From contig JAQZBU010000002.1 of the NCBI GenBank assembly GCA_029237735.1, positions 1-64,000 of the forward strand: a stretch of DNA of 64,000 bases. The letters are read 5' to 3'. Under the pieces are notes generated by a model. It was not told where the DNA came from, ran no database searches, and saw nothing but the letters and a program-made list of their open reading frames with translations. Shown piece after piece: positions 44,650 to 53,581 of the stretch; within the stretch, counting starts at the first letter, position 1; each line of letters begins with the position of its first letter. Both the position numbers and the translations under genes were made by a program. Source of the DNA: Ramlibacter sp. (GTDB lineage Bacteria > Pseudomonadota > Gammaproteobacteria > Burkholderiales > Burkholderiaceae_C).

Positions 44650-44652
44650 GCT

Positions 44653-45468
44653 TCACTTCGCTCCAAACAGGCGCTTGAGGAACCCGCTCTTTTGCGGATC
44701 GACGAAACGCATCGGCTTGTCCTGGCCGAGGAAGCGGTCAATGACGTCCTTGTACGCCTCGGACACATCGCTGCCCTTCATGTGCACGGCAGGCGTGCCC
44801 TGGTTGGAGGCCTGCAGCACCGTTTCGCTCTCGGGGATCACGCCGATCAGCTTGATGCGCAGGATGTCCTTGATGTCCTCGAGCGACAACATCTGCCCCT
44901 GGCCGACACGCGTCGGGTTGTAACGGGTGATGAGCAAATGTTCCTTCACCGGCTCCTTGCCCTCGATCGCGCGCTTGGTCTTGGAAGCCAGCATGCCCAG
45001 GATGCGATCGGAGTCGCGCACGGACGAGACTTCGGGGTTGGTCACCACCAGGGCTTCGTCGGCGAAATGCATCGCCATCAGCGCGCCGGTTTCGATGCCC
45101 GCCGGCGAATCGCAGACGATGTACTCGAAGCCCATTTCGCCGAGATCCTTCAGCACCTTCTCCACGCCTTCCTTGGAGAGCGCGTCCTTGTCGCGGGTCT
45201 GGGACGCGGCCAGCACGAACAGGTTGTCGCACTGCTTGTCCTTGATCAGGGCCTGGTTCAGGTTGGCCTCGCCCTGGATCACGTTGATCAGGTCGTACAC
45301 GACGCGGCGCTCGCAACCCATGATCAGGTCGAGGTTGCGCAGGCCCACGTCGAAGTCGATCACGGCGGTTTTATGTCCGGCAAGCGCCAGGCCGGACGCA
45401 AAGCTGGCGCTGGTGGTGGTCTTGCCCACCCCACCCTTGCCGGAAGTGATGACGACGATTCTTGTCAT
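44653..45468 (-). CDS. minD: Septum-site determining ATPase MinD
   Basis: 271 residues from the ATG at 45466-45468. Deviant Walker A GKGGVGKTT (about residues 10-18), DFDVGLRNLDLIMG switch I, and a C-terminal amphipathic membrane-targeting helix (GFLKRLFGAK). Recruits MinC to the membrane. Lies 17 bases after minC. Confidence 0.97.
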   Translation of the reverse strand: MTRIVVITSGKGGVGKTTTSASFASGLALAGHKTAVIDFDVGLRNLDLIMGCERRVVYDLINVIQGEANLNQALIKDKQCDNLFVLAASQTRDKDALSKEGVEKVLKDLGEMGFEYIVCDSPAGIETGALMAMHFADEALVVTNPEVSSVRDSDRILGMLASKTKRAIEGKEPVKEHLLITRYNPTRVGQGQMLSLEDIKDILRIKLIGVIPESETVLQASNQGTPAVHMKGSDVSEAYKDVIDRFLGQDKPMRFVDPQKSGFLKRLFGAK

Positions 45469-45485
45469 GGGTTGAGTCCTAGGTT

Positions 45486-46241
45486 TCATTGAAGAGGGTC
45501 CATCACCAGCTTGCCTTCGGCGCCGCCCACCAGTCGCACCTGGGTTGGCCGGGCCAGCACGTTGGCGGGCAGGGGGATTTCGCTGGTGCGGTACACACCG
45601 GCGATGGAAATGAGTTCGGGTTCGAGGCACAGTGAGATGATCCGCGCCTCGGTATTGCCGCGCGCGCCGGCGATGGCCTTGCCGCGCAGCGGTGCGTACA
45701 CATGGATGCTGCCGTCGGCGATGACTTCGGCACCCGCGTTGACCATGCTGAGGACGACCAGGTCGCGGCCGCGCGCGTAGATCTGCTGGCCGGAGCGCAG
45801 GGGCTTGTCGATGATGAGGGCGGTGGCGAGCCCTTCGACAGGCTCGGTGCGAACGGGCGGCGGTGCCGGGCTCCTGTTTTGCTCTCTCCCCTTGCGGGGG
45901 AGGGGTGGGGTGGGGGCAGCATCCTGCGCAGGCGCCAGCCCCGCTTCGAGCGCCGCACGCATCTGCTGCTCGTTGCCGCCGCGCGCCGCCACCGGCATCA
46001 CCTTGTAACCACGCAGCAGCGAAATCAGCGGCGCGAAGTCAAGTTGCGCCTCGCCGAGTGGCGACAAGTCGATCACCAGCGGATCGTTGTCGAAAAAATC
46101 GGGGAGGTCTCCGAAGCGCGTGGCGAGCTCCGCCGCAAGCGCGCCGAGATCGGCGGATTTGAGCAGCAGCGCAACCAGCGGAAGGTTCGCGCTCTTGATC
46201 TCGAACGTGGCAGGGGCGCGTCCTGCGAGGGCAACGGTCAT
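45486..46241 (-). CDS. minC: Septum-site determining protein MinC
   Basis: 251 residues. N-terminal FtsZ-inhibiting domain (TFEIKSANLPLVALLLKSAD), then a linker, then the C-terminal beta-helix (KPLRSGQQIYARGRDLVVLS, HVYAPLRGKAIAGARGN, ELISIAGVYRTSE). The linker PPLPRKGREQNRSPAPPPV and TEPVEG is encoded by two GC-rich repeats (45831-45856, 45881-45916), so its length is probably strain-variable. Confidence 0.95.
   Translation of the reverse strand: MTVALAGRAPATFEIKSANLPLVALLLKSADLGALAAELATRFGDLPDFFDNDPLVIDLSPLGEAQLDFAPLISLLRGYKVMPVAARGGNEQQMRAALEAGLAPAQDAAPTPPLPRKGREQNRSPAPPPVRTEPVEGLATALIIDKPLRSGQQIYARGRDLVVLSMVNAGAEVIADGSIHVYAPLRGKAIAGARGNTEARIISLCLEPELISIAGVYRTSEIPLPANVLARPTQVRLVGGAEGKLVMDPLQ
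45831..45916. repeat. Two intergenic-type repeats forming the minC linker
   Basis: CCTTCGACAGGCTCGGTGCG and its continuation to 45856 resemble the common CCGTTCG...GAGCCTGTCGAAG palindromic repeat of Burkholderiales. CTCTCCCCTTGCGGGGGAGG (about 45883-45902) is a C-rich hairpin with a G-rich tail to 45916. Both are read in frame within minC. Confidence 0.6.
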
Positions 46242-46306
46242 TGAACGTAACGTGTGGCGGTGGCCAGCTGAAGCAAAAAGCGGCGAATCTTAACAGCCAC
46301 GCGCCA

Positions 46307-46319
46307 GCGCCGTCCTACA
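46307..46319 (+). promoter_or_regulatory. Recurrent 13-base motif GCGCCGTCCTACA, copy 1
   Basis: The same 13 bases occur at 61519-61531 and, inverted, at 51633-51645; shorter matches (GTCCTACA) are at 53544 and 51731. All are between genes. Function unknown; see findings. Confidence 0.5.
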
Positions 46320-46398
46320 GATTCTGTTGCCAATTGCACCTGCCGCGCGCAAGGAGCGGGCACCACACTGAATCCGGAAGCCACTTCAAGGAGCAGCC

Positions 46399-46686
46399 AT
46401 GAAGATCTACCATCGTCCGTCCCACTGGGTCGTGGTGGCTCTGGTCCTGGCGGCCTTTTTGCTGACGCTGACGGAGGTCCATGGGCAAGGGCGCGAAGGC
46501 ACCGCCGATGCGAGCGTCGCCGGTGCCACCACGGATATGACGGTGCGCAAGGGCAAGGAAGTGACGCCGCAACGCGACAAGAGCCTGGCGAAGGACCAGC
46601 GCAGCGCCAAGAAAGCGGTGCGAGGTGTCAAGCGCAGCATCAGCCGCGCCAGGCACGGCACGAGCCCTGTGGACTCTATCAAGTAG
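46399..46686 (+). CDS. Hypothetical secreted or membrane-anchored small protein
   Basis: 95 residues. AAGGAG seven bases before the ATG. An N-terminal hydrophobic segment (HWVVVALVLAAFLLTLTEVHGQ, about residues 9-30) looks like a signal peptide; the remainder is basic and hydrophilic (KKAVRGVKRSISRARHG). No family recognised. Confidence 0.7.
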   Translation: MKIYHRPSHWVVVALVLAAFLLTLTEVHGQGREGTADASVAGATTDMTVRKGKEVTPQRDKSLAKDQRSAKKAVRGVKRSISRARHGTSPVDSIK

Positions 46687-46737
46687 GGGCATCTTCGCGG
46701 TGACGGCCGCCTTTACATGGGACGGTTAACATCGCCC

Positions 46738-47091
46738 ATGCAAGACACCAAACTGACCGGCATCGTTCACGCCTATTTTGGCGCATACGAAAGCGAAAAC
46801 CGCGAAGTTGCCGAGACGCTGCTCTCCGACGACTTCACCTTCACCAGCCCCAACGACGACGCGATCGATCGCGCCACATATTTCGAGCGTTGCTGGCCCA
46901 ACAGCGACATCGCGCGCGACCAGCAGATCGAGAAGATCTTGATCGACGGTGACAAGGCCTTCGTCACCTACCTGTGCTCATCGGCGGGCAAGTCTTACCG
47001 CAACACCGAGTTCCTCACTTTCGTCGATGGCCGCATCGCGAGCGTCAACGTGTACTTCGGCGCGTCCTACCAGGACGGCGTGTTGCAGTAA
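46738..47091 (+). CDS. Nuclear transport factor 2-like (SnoaL-type) protein
   Basis: 117 residues; MQDTKLTGIVHAYFGAYESENRE, LSDDFTFTSPNDDAIDRATYFERCW and FLTFVDGRIASVNVYFG make the cone-shaped NTF2-like fold. Could be a small isomerase/hydrolase or a ligand carrier. Start at 46738 favoured over an upstream in-frame ATG at 46717. Confidence 0.82.
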   Translation: MQDTKLTGIVHAYFGAYESENREVAETLLSDDFTFTSPNDDAIDRATYFERCWPNSDIARDQQIEKILIDGDKAFVTYLCSSAGKSYRNTEFLTFVDGRIASVNVYFGASYQDGVLQ

Positions 47092-47137
47092 CAGGCGGGT
47101 GGGCACTTGTGCCCACCATCATCCGAAATCCCCAGAC

Positions 47138-47731
47138 CTACCGAAGGATCGCTCTTGCCTTGGCGAGGTCCGCGGCGAAGGCGGTGAATGCCGCGTCGCG
47201 GTCCTCGGGCGGAACGCGCAGCAGCGCCGAGGGGTGCAGGGTGATCAGCACCGGTCGGCCATCCTCACGGTCCAGCCACTGGCCTCTCGCGGCCATCACG
47301 GGAACAGCGCGGCCCACCAGCGAGCGCGCGGCCGTAGAGCCCAGCGCGACGATGGCTTCGGGCTTTACCAAGGCGATTTCATCCGCCAGCCAATGCAGGC
47401 ATGCCGCGGCTTCGCGCTGCGTCGGAGTCTTGTGGATGCGCCGCTTGCCGCGCAGCTCGAACTTGAAATGCTTCAGGGCATTGGAGACGAACACCTGCTC
47501 CCTCGGAATGCCCACCTGCTCCAGCGCCTGTGAGAGCAATTTGCCCGCGGGCCCGACAAAGGGATGGCCCTGCAAGTCTTCCTGGTCGCCGGGCTGTTCG
47601 CCGACCAGCATCAAACGCGCCTTCGGGTTGCCCTCGCCGATCACCGACTGTGTCGCGTATTGACCGATCGGGCACTCGCGGCAGGCCATCGTGGCGGCCT
47701 TCAACCCGGCGAGCGAGCGGATTCTGGGCAT
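47138..47731 (-). CDS. udgX: UdgX-family uracil-DNA binding protein/glycosylase
   Basis: 197 residues. Iron-sulfur UDG fold: CREC at 17-20, motif A GEQPGDQED at 44-52, the UdgX hallmark R-loop KRRIHK at 96-101 and C-terminal LHPSALLR at about 165-172. UdgX excises uracil and becomes covalently bound to the abasic site through the R-loop histidine (H100). In many genomes it is fused to a DUF4130 domain; here that domain is the separate gene just upstream, nine bases away. Confidence 0.9.
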   Translation of the reverse strand: MPRIRSLAGLKAATMACRECPIGQYATQSVIGEGNPKARLMLVGEQPGDQEDLQGHPFVGPAGKLLSQALEQVGIPREQVFVSNALKHFKFELRGKRRIHKTPTQREAAACLHWLADEIALVKPEAIVALGSTAARSLVGRAVPVMAARGQWLDREDGRPVLITLHPSALLRVPPEDRDAAFTAFAADLAKARAILR

Positions 47732-47740
47732 CGCCAGCCT

Positions 47741-48445
47741 TCACGGCGCGATGGCGCCCTCGTTACCGGACGAATCCCTCGCGCGCGCGCCGAAGACGCT
47801 GCGATAGCGGGCCAGCCACACATCCTCCGGAGCATCCTGAGGCGGCGCCTCGGCGCGAGCGAGGCCCGGAGCGAAATGCAGCTGCTTGCCGTCCCACTCC
47901 ACTGAACGCTCGGGCGTGAGGATGGCCCAGCGCGAATCGCGCGAACGCTTGGCAAACCACGGCGCGGCCGCCTCGACGATGTGATGCACGGGCTCGTACC
48001 AGGCCACTTGGAGCGGCGGCGTCTGTCCATCGTCCACGGCGTGGAAGCGCACCAAGGCCTTCATCTTGTGGAGATCGCGGCGAACGGCCTGCCCCATCTG
48101 GTGCGCGTGCAGCATGTCAGGGTCGATCGGGTCGTGGCGCAGGCCGGGTTCATGCACCAGCCGCCACAGCAGTCGATAGAGCAAGGCGAAGCGATCGGGA
48201 TCATGGTGCAGCACCACGATTTCGCACAACCGCAAGAACGACGCGGGCACGATCGCCGAGGCGGCCTTGGGCACGCCATGGGGGCGGCTGTCGGCCGCCG
48301 CCGCCGGGTCGGCGTACAGGTCGGAGTTCTGCGCACGCGCGGTTTGCCAGTGCACGGCCTCGGGCGGCACTTGCTGCGACAGCAAGGCGCGGGCCTCTTC
48401 GCGGAAGCCTGCGAGGTCGGTTTCGCTGGCCAGCCGCGCTTCCAC
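47741..48445 (-). CDS. DUF4130 (TIGR03915) domain protein, partner of UdgX
   Basis: 234 residues from a GTG at 48443-48445; an in-frame stop lies four codons upstream, so the start is well limited. Core LASETDLAGFREEARALL, VPPEAVHW, LLWRLVHEPGLRHDPIDPDM and KMKALVRFHAVDD. The family normally pairs with or is fused to UdgX and a radical SAM protein of putative DNA repair. The usual C-terminal NPARLK...MPxxYW stretch is absent and replaced by GARARDSSGNEGAIAP, as if a fusion gene had been split. No radical SAM partner in the window. Confidence 0.82.
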   Translation of the reverse strand: MEARLASETDLAGFREEARALLSQQVPPEAVHWQTARAQNSDLYADPAAAADSRPHGVPKAASAIVPASFLRLCEIVVLHHDPDRFALLYRLLWRLVHEPGLRHDPIDPDMLHAHQMGQAVRRDLHKMKALVRFHAVDDGQTPPLQVAWYEPVHHIVEAAAPWFAKRSRDSRWAILTPERSVEWDGKQLHFAPGLARAEAPPQDAPEDVWLARYRSVFGARARDSSGNEGAIAP

Positions 48446-48503
48446 GTCAGGCTTTCAAGCAGGGTTGCGGGGTTGTCATGATGAATGCCATGGGGATGCT
48501 CCG

Positions 48504-49535
48504 TTATTTGTGTGCGAGCTTCTTCGCGTTGATTTCCATCGCGAGGTAAAGCAGGGAAGCCACCATGAGCGGCACGATGTAGTAGATGGCGCGGTAGCCC
48601 AGCAGCGCGCCGATCAGCCGGCCCTCGGACACCACATGCGACAGCAGCGCGACGAACACAAACTCGAAAACGCCCAGGCCCGCGGGCACGTGGGCGATCA
48701 CGCCCGCGATGGCGCCGATCAGCAGCACCGCGAGCACGTCGGTGTACGGCACCCGTTGCTGCAGCAGGATGAAGACCACGCCCCCCATCACGCTCCAATT
48801 GATGCAGGAGATCAGCATTTGCAGCAGGGCCATGCGCCAGGGCGGCAGGTACAGGTCGTGCCCGCGCAGTGTCCAGACACGGTCGCCCAGCCGCACGCAC
48901 GCGACGACGTAGCCCAGCGAGATCGCCACCAACGCCGCGCCTACCCACTGCAGGCCATGGTTGCCCATGTTCCAACTCGGCGGCAACGCAAGCGGCTTGA
49001 CGAGGAACAGCAGGCCGGCCAGCAGCATGTAACCCAGCCAGTTGGTCAGCATGCTGATCGACACGACGCGCGTGATCACGCCTTTTCGCAGGCCGAGACG
49101 GCTGTAGAGACGGTAGCGGAACCCCACCCCGCCCACGAGCGAGCCGATGCACAGGTTGAACGCGTAGCTCACGAAGTTCACCGCCATCACCGTGAGTGTG
49201 GGCAGGCTGTGTCCTGTATATCGGCGCCCGATCAGGTCGAAGCAGCTGTACAGCAAATGGCTGCAGGCGGCCAGCACAGCGGCCACCGCCAGGGCGGGCG
49301 CGGGTATGCTGACGACCGAGGCCCACACATCGTCCCAGTCTATGTTGCGTGCATAGCGCACGAGCAGGGTGGTGACTGCCGCGAAGAACAAGAGTGAGAG
49401 ACCGCGCTTAATCCACGTCCAACGTGGGTGCGGGTGCAGCGGCATGCCGAACGGCACCGACTCGTCCTGCGCGGCCGCGGCACGCCGCGGCCGGGGCTTG
49501 ACCAGGGCGTTGCGGGGCAGCGTGCGAGACGACAC
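48504..49535 (-). CDS. Lysylphosphatidylglycerol synthase TM region/UPF0104 (YbhN) family
   Basis: 343 residues from a GTG (49533-49535) with AGGAG seven bases upstream, just after the clsB stop. Eight or so membrane segments; LLFFAAVTTLLVRYARNIDWDD, SLVGGVGFRYRLYSRLGL and AHVPAGLGVFEFVFVALL are typical of the flippase-like family. Lies in a conserved cluster with ClsB, so probably acts in phospholipid handling in the inner membrane. Confidence 0.88.
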   Translation of the reverse strand: MSSRTLPRNALVKPRPRRAAAAQDESVPFGMPLHPHPRWTWIKRGLSLLFFAAVTTLLVRYARNIDWDDVWASVVSIPAPALAVAAVLAACSHLLYSCFDLIGRRYTGHSLPTLTVMAVNFVSYAFNLCIGSLVGGVGFRYRLYSRLGLRKGVITRVVSISMLTNWLGYMLLAGLLFLVKPLALPPSWNMGNHGLQWVGAALVAISLGYVVACVRLGDRVWTLRGHDLYLPPWRMALLQMLISCINWSVMGGVVFILLQQRVPYTDVLAVLLIGAIAGVIAHVPAGLGVFEFVFVALLSHVVSEGRLIGALLGYRAIYYIVPLMVASLLYLAMEINAKKLAHK

Positions 49536-49539
49536 GGGG

Positions 49540-50802
49540 TTACTCCTTGCTGCCGTTGCCGGCATGCCCCGCGTGGCTGCCGTATGCTTGCCGGAAACTG
49601 CTGGCCAGTGCCGGCAGCAGGCGCGGCACATGGCGAGGCAGCCAGGTCGCAAGGCCCGGGTAGAGGCGGGTGAAGTGGTACGCGATGAAGCTTCGCGCCA
49701 CCTGCCAGCCGCTCACCGGGCCGAGGGCTTCGGGCTCGACCTGCGTGCAACTGCGCTGCATCATCAGCTCCAGCCGTTCATGAAGATGCTGGTTGAAGGC
49801 GCGGTCGCGGATGATGACGTTGGCCTCGAGGTTCAGCGACAGGCTCAGCGGGTCGAGGTTGCTGGAGCCGACAGTCGCCCACTCGTCGTCCATCAGCGCC
49901 ACCTTGCCGTGCAGCGGCCGCTCGCAATACTCATAGATGCGCACGCCCGCTCTCAGCAGCTGGTGGTACAGCATCGTGGCGGCGGTCTTCACGATCGGCA
50001 TGTCGGGCTGGCCCTGAAGGATCAGGCTCACTTCCACCCCGCGCCGTGCCGCGCGGCGCAGCTCGCGCATGAAGCGGTAGCCCGGGAAGAAGTAGGCGTT
50101 CGCGATGATGACGCGCTGTCGCGCCGCCCGGATGGCGATGCGATAGTGGCGCTCGATGTCGCTGGAATGCTCGGCGTTGTCGCGCACCACGAGCATGGCC
50201 GCGGCCGAGCCGGCGTGCGGCATGGTCTTCGGGCTCGCGCGCATGCTGCGGCGCCAGCGCCACCATTGCCGCTGGGGCTCGTAGCGCTGGCCCTGGGCCA
50301 GCGTGCTGTGCGTGAACCGGTGGATTTCCGCGACCAGCGGTCCGTGGATTTCCACCGCGTAGTCCTGCTTGGCCTCCGGGCCGAAGTCCGCAAGATGGTC
50401 GGCTGAGTAATTGATGCCGCCGACAAAGGCGGTGGCCCCGTCCACCACCACGATCTTGCGGTGCATGCGCCGCAGCATGTTGATGCGCCAACCCATGAAG
50501 CGCTTGCCCGGGTCGAACACATGGACGCGCACGCCGGATTCCGCGAGCGAGCCGATGAAGCGGTCCGACAGGTCAGGCGAACCGAAGCCGTCCACAGTCA
50601 CGTCGACCTGCACGCCGCGCTTGGCGGCGGCCACCAGCGCATGGTGCAATTGCAGGCCGACCTTGTCCTCGAACAGGATGAAGGTCTCCACGATCACCTC
50701 CTGCTTCGCGTTGGCGATGCAGGCGAAAACGCGCGGGAAGAACTCCTCGCCGTTCTCGAGGAGGCGGATGTCGTTGCCCTCGATCCATCTACGGCTGTTC
50801 AT
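49540..50802 (-). CDS. clsB: Cardiolipin synthase ClsB
   Basis: 420 residues. Two phospholipase D HKD motifs: [21 protein letters not shown] and [21 protein letters not shown]. No N-terminal membrane segments, as in ClsB rather than ClsA. Makes cardiolipin from phosphatidylglycerol at the inner membrane. ATG overlaps the endonuclease/phosphatase stop (ATGA). Confidence 0.93.
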   Translation of the reverse strand: MNSRRWIEGNDIRLLENGEEFFPRVFACIANAKQEVIVETFILFEDKVGLQLHHALVAAAKRGVQVDVTVDGFGSPDLSDRFIGSLAESGVRVHVFDPGKRFMGWRINMLRRMHRKIVVVDGATAFVGGINYSADHLADFGPEAKQDYAVEIHGPLVAEIHRFTHSTLAQGQRYEPQRQWWRWRRSMRASPKTMPHAGSAAAMLVVRDNAEHSSDIERHYRIAIRAARQRVIIANAYFFPGYRFMRELRRAARRGVEVSLILQGQPDMPIVKTAATMLYHQLLRAGVRIYEYCERPLHGKVALMDDEWATVGSSNLDPLSLSLNLEANVIIRDRAFNQHLHERLELMMQRSCTQVEPEALGPVSGWQVARSFIAYHFTRLYPGLATWLPRHVPRLLPALASSFRQAYGSHAGHAGNGSKE

Positions 50803-51569
50803 AGGTGAATCTCCGCGGCCAGCGGCGCGTGGTCGGACAGGTGTGACCAGGGGCGGCGCGGCAGCACGACAGGCAGGTGGACCGAGGCGTTGCGCACATA
50901 AATGCGGTCCAGGGCCAGGATCGGGAAGCGCGCGGGGAAGGTGCGGGCCGATTCGCCGTACGCGGTGACAAAGACCTCCTTGAGTCCCGCCTCGCGCCAC
51001 AGCAGGTCATGCGCGCGGCGCCGCCAGTCGTTGAAATCCCCCGCAACAATCAGGGGGGCCTCGGGCGGCACTTCCGTGCGCACGATCTCGCACAGCAGCT
51101 CGAGCTGCTGCTGGCGGTGCGCCTCGGCCAAGCCCAGGTGCACGCAGATCGCATGCACCTGGGGCTCGTGCCCCGGTATGCTCAGCACGCAGTGCAACAG
51201 GCCGCGCTTTTCCGGGCCGGCGATCGAGACGTCGTGGTTCTGGTAGTGCACGATAGGAAACTTCGACATCACCGCATTGCCGTGGTGCCCCTTCGGGTAC
51301 ACCACGTTGCGGCCGTAGGCGAACTGCGGCCAGATGCTGTCGGCCAGGAATTCGTAGTGCGGCGCCTCCGGCCATCCGTTGACCTTCTTGCCGGGCTCCT
51401 CGTGCGTGCCCAGCACTTCCTGCAGGAACACGACGTCTGCCCCCACCTTGCGCACGGCGTCGCGCAGCTCGGGGAGAATGAACTTGCGGTTGAAGGTGGT
51501 GAACCCCTTGTGGGTGTTGACCGTCATCACGGTCAACTGCGGCGGGGCGGTGGCCACGGTGTCGGTCAT
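50799..51569 (-). CDS. Endonuclease/exonuclease/phosphatase family protein
   Basis: 256 residues. [12 protein letters not shown] (first metal Asn), VVFLQEVLG (Glu), IVAGDFNDW (Asp/Asn) and SHLSDHAPL (Asp/His) form the full EEP active site. In E. coli the ybhP-clsB-ybhN cluster has the same order; the activity may be on phospholipid head groups or nucleic acid. First gene of the cluster. Confidence 0.9.
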   Translation of the reverse strand: MTDTVATAPPQLTVMTVNTHKGFTTFNRKFILPELRDAVRKVGADVVFLQEVLGTHEEPGKKVNGWPEAPHYEFLADSIWPQFAYGRNVVYPKGHHGNAVMSKFPIVHYQNHDVSIAGPEKRGLLHCVLSIPGHEPQVHAICVHLGLAEAHRQQQLELLCEIVRTEVPPEAPLIVAGDFNDWRRRAHDLLWREAGLKEVFVTAYGESARTFPARFPILALDRIYVRNASVHLPVVLPRRPWSHLSDHAPLAAEIHL

Positions 51570-51856
51570 AGGCAATCCGGGAGGTCTCTCAAAGGGGGAA
51601 AGTTCGTTGTACTGCCGGGCTACACATGGAGGTGTAGGACGGCGCGCAGACTTGGTGTCGCCCCCCCGCAGCGCTCTCGCACTTGCCCGCATCCGCAAAA
51701 AATCGAGGGCCGATGCGAAGGGGATTGCCTTGTAGGACTGCGTGCAAACGTTGCGACAGCCGGCGCTGATGAGCCATGACGGCGCATTTCCATTTTTTGC
51801 ATAGCGGCGCTGAACCAGGCCCCGGCTACGCCCGGGTTTGATAACACTCCCAGCAC
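51570..51856. other. Intergenic region with recurrent motif copies
   Basis: 287 bases between the divergent endonuclease/phosphatase and pagL-like genes. It holds TGTAGGACGGCGC (51633-51645) and TGTAGGAC (51731-51738), both reading toward the minus-strand gene. No gene recognised. Confidence 0.6.
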
Positions 51857-52393
51857 ATGAAACACCGCTTTCCACGTGCCCGCCTGCTCGCCATCGCATG
51901 CGCCGCGCCGCTGCCGGCACATGCGGCCGGCTGGGCGCCGGACGGCATGTTCACCGAAGGTGGGGTGGCGCCGTCGAGCTCGCACAGCGTCACGGCGGGC
52001 GCGATGTGGACTTGGGACTGGCGGGCTCGGTTCGGAAACGCAGAGGCGTCAGCGCTCACCGAGGTTTACGTGAGCCGCTGGAGCGCTCGCGGCGAGGTCG
52101 TCACCCAGGCCGCACTGGTGCCGCTGTTGCGGCTACGGCTGGACGTCGGGCGCTCGCCCTGGTTCATGGAGGGAGGTATCGGCGTGTCGATGATGGACAA
52201 CTTCTATCGCAACCACGGCAAGGAGTTCAGCACACGCTTCAACTTCGTCGATGTGTTCGGTGTCGGCCGCAGCCTCGGCGCGGATCGCCGCAGGGAGCTC
52301 AGCGTGCGCGTCGCGCACATCTCCAATGCAAAACTCAAACAGCCCAATCCGGGCGAGAACTTCCTGCAGCTGCGTTACGCGGTGAAGTTCTGA
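51857..52393 (+). CDS. pagL: Lipid A 3-O-deacylase, PagL family
   Basis: 178 residues with a signal peptide ending around AHAAG (residue 23). An outer-membrane beta-barrel with alternating strands; catalytic His and Ser in [19 protein letters not shown] (the following Glu also present), as in PagL. Removes the 3-O-linked acyl chain of lipid A in the outer membrane. Confidence 0.88.
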   Translation: MKHRFPRARLLAIACAAPLPAHAAGWAPDGMFTEGGVAPSSSHSVTAGAMWTWDWRARFGNAEASALTEVYVSRWSARGEVVTQAALVPLLRLRLDVGRSPWFMEGGIGVSMMDNFYRNHGKEFSTRFNFVDVFGVGRSLGADRRRELSVRVAHISNAKLKQPNPGENFLQLRYAVKF

Positions 52394-52411
52394 CGGCAGT
52401 TGCCGCGCCGC

Positions 52412-53482
52412 TCACTTCGGGCGCGGCCGCTCCAGGTGACGGTCCGGTTGCACGAGACGACCTGCGCGCAGCTCACGCACCGCTTGCGCCACCGCTCGCG
52501 CGACGTTGCGCACTTCCTCCTGGGTACCGGCATCTTCATCGAGCGCGTCGTGGCTCAGTGCGTAAGGTTGGTAGTAGCCGATGTAGCGTTCCAGCGTCGC
52601 TTGCTGGCCGGCGTCGACCAGCCCCATCCAGTCGAGCCAGTCGCACAGCGCGTGACGCACACCCGTTGCGCCCTCCACGTCGCCGTGCACTACCACCCCG
52701 TACGCGCGGCCAGCGAGATGCTTGGGGTAGCCCCAGCCCGCGAGCTCCAGGGCCTTCGCTTCTTCGGGTTTCTTTCCGTGGGTGCTGGTGGGATCGGGAT
52801 TGCCGCCGTCGGCACACACCAGCCGGTCGATCATCAGCTTGAGCGGGCTGGTCACCTGGTACCAGTACACCGGCGTCATGAGGATCACGCCGTGCGCCCG
52901 CACCCACAACTCGTAGATCTCGTCCATCCAGTCGCCGGTCTGGCGCAGCGCGTGGTTCGGGTAGCAGCTGCAGGGCCAGTGGCACAGCGGCATGGCGGTA
53001 GAGACGCAGCCCTTACAGGGATGGATGTGCCGGTCGTAGTCGGAAGTCAGTCGGCTCAAGTCCAGCACATCGACTTCCATGCCCTCGGCTTGCAACACCT
53101 CCTGCGCCAGTTGCACGAGCCGGAAGGTCTTGGAGATTTCTCCGGGGCAGGTGCCGTCGTTGCGTGATGATCCGCAGACCAGCAGCACGCGCGAGGGTGT
53201 GCCTGCTTGCGACCACGCTTGCTGCGCGGCGAGCAACTTATCGCGCGTGGCACGCCACTCGTCGGAAAGCTCGTAATCAGGGTCCGCGAAACCGGGGCCG
53301 GCCTTACTGGTCAGCGGGGCCTTGTTGCCTTCACGGTACGCGTCCCAGGCGACCTGCTCGAGCCGTGCCAGCGCCTCGCTGTCGCCTTGGTAGGCGGGGT
53401 CGAAAAATACCTGCATGAAGCGTTCGTGGAACGCCTCGCGAGCCACCGGGGCCGGGGCCTGGCCTTTGCGCACTTGGGTCAT
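52412..53482 (-). CDS. NAD(P)H-dependent FMN reductase/flavodoxin-like protein
   Basis: 356 residues. About 100 N-terminal residues of unrecognised helical sequence, then a flavodoxin-like domain: RVLLVCGSSRNDGTCPGEIS (FMN phosphate loop) and HGVILMTPVYWYQVTSPLKL. CKGCVSTAMPLCHWPCSCYP holds five cysteines between these, unusual for the family and a possible metal or Fe-S site. Role unknown. Confidence 0.85.
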   Translation of the reverse strand: MTQVRKGQAPAPVAREAFHERFMQVFFDPAYQGDSEALARLEQVAWDAYREGNKAPLTSKAGPGFADPDYELSDEWRATRDKLLAAQQAWSQAGTPSRVLLVCGSSRNDGTCPGEISKTFRLVQLAQEVLQAEGMEVDVLDLSRLTSDYDRHIHPCKGCVSTAMPLCHWPCSCYPNHALRQTGDWMDEIYELWVRAHGVILMTPVYWYQVTSPLKLMIDRLVCADGGNPDPTSTHGKKPEEAKALELAGWGYPKHLAGRAYGVVVHGDVEGATGVRHALCDWLDWMGLVDAGQQATLERYIGYYQPYALSHDALDEDAGTQEEVRNVARAVAQAVRELRAGRLVQPDRHLERPRPK

Positions 53483-53543
53483 GCGCAGCAGTTTAGGCCG
53501 CGCATGGATGTCCGTGGGGCTCAGCCGCGGCCTGCAGGCCGAT

Positions 53544-53571
53544 GTCCTACAAATGCCGCCGCCGTCCTATA
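53544..53571. repeat. GTCCTACA/GTCCTATA tandem motif
   Basis: GTCCTACA (53544-53551) and GCCGTCCTATA (53561-53571) lie 20 bases apart in the 99-base gap between the reductase and Spy-like genes. Related to the 13-base motif at 46307. Confidence 0.4.
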
Positions 53572-53581
53572 AAGGGAGCCG

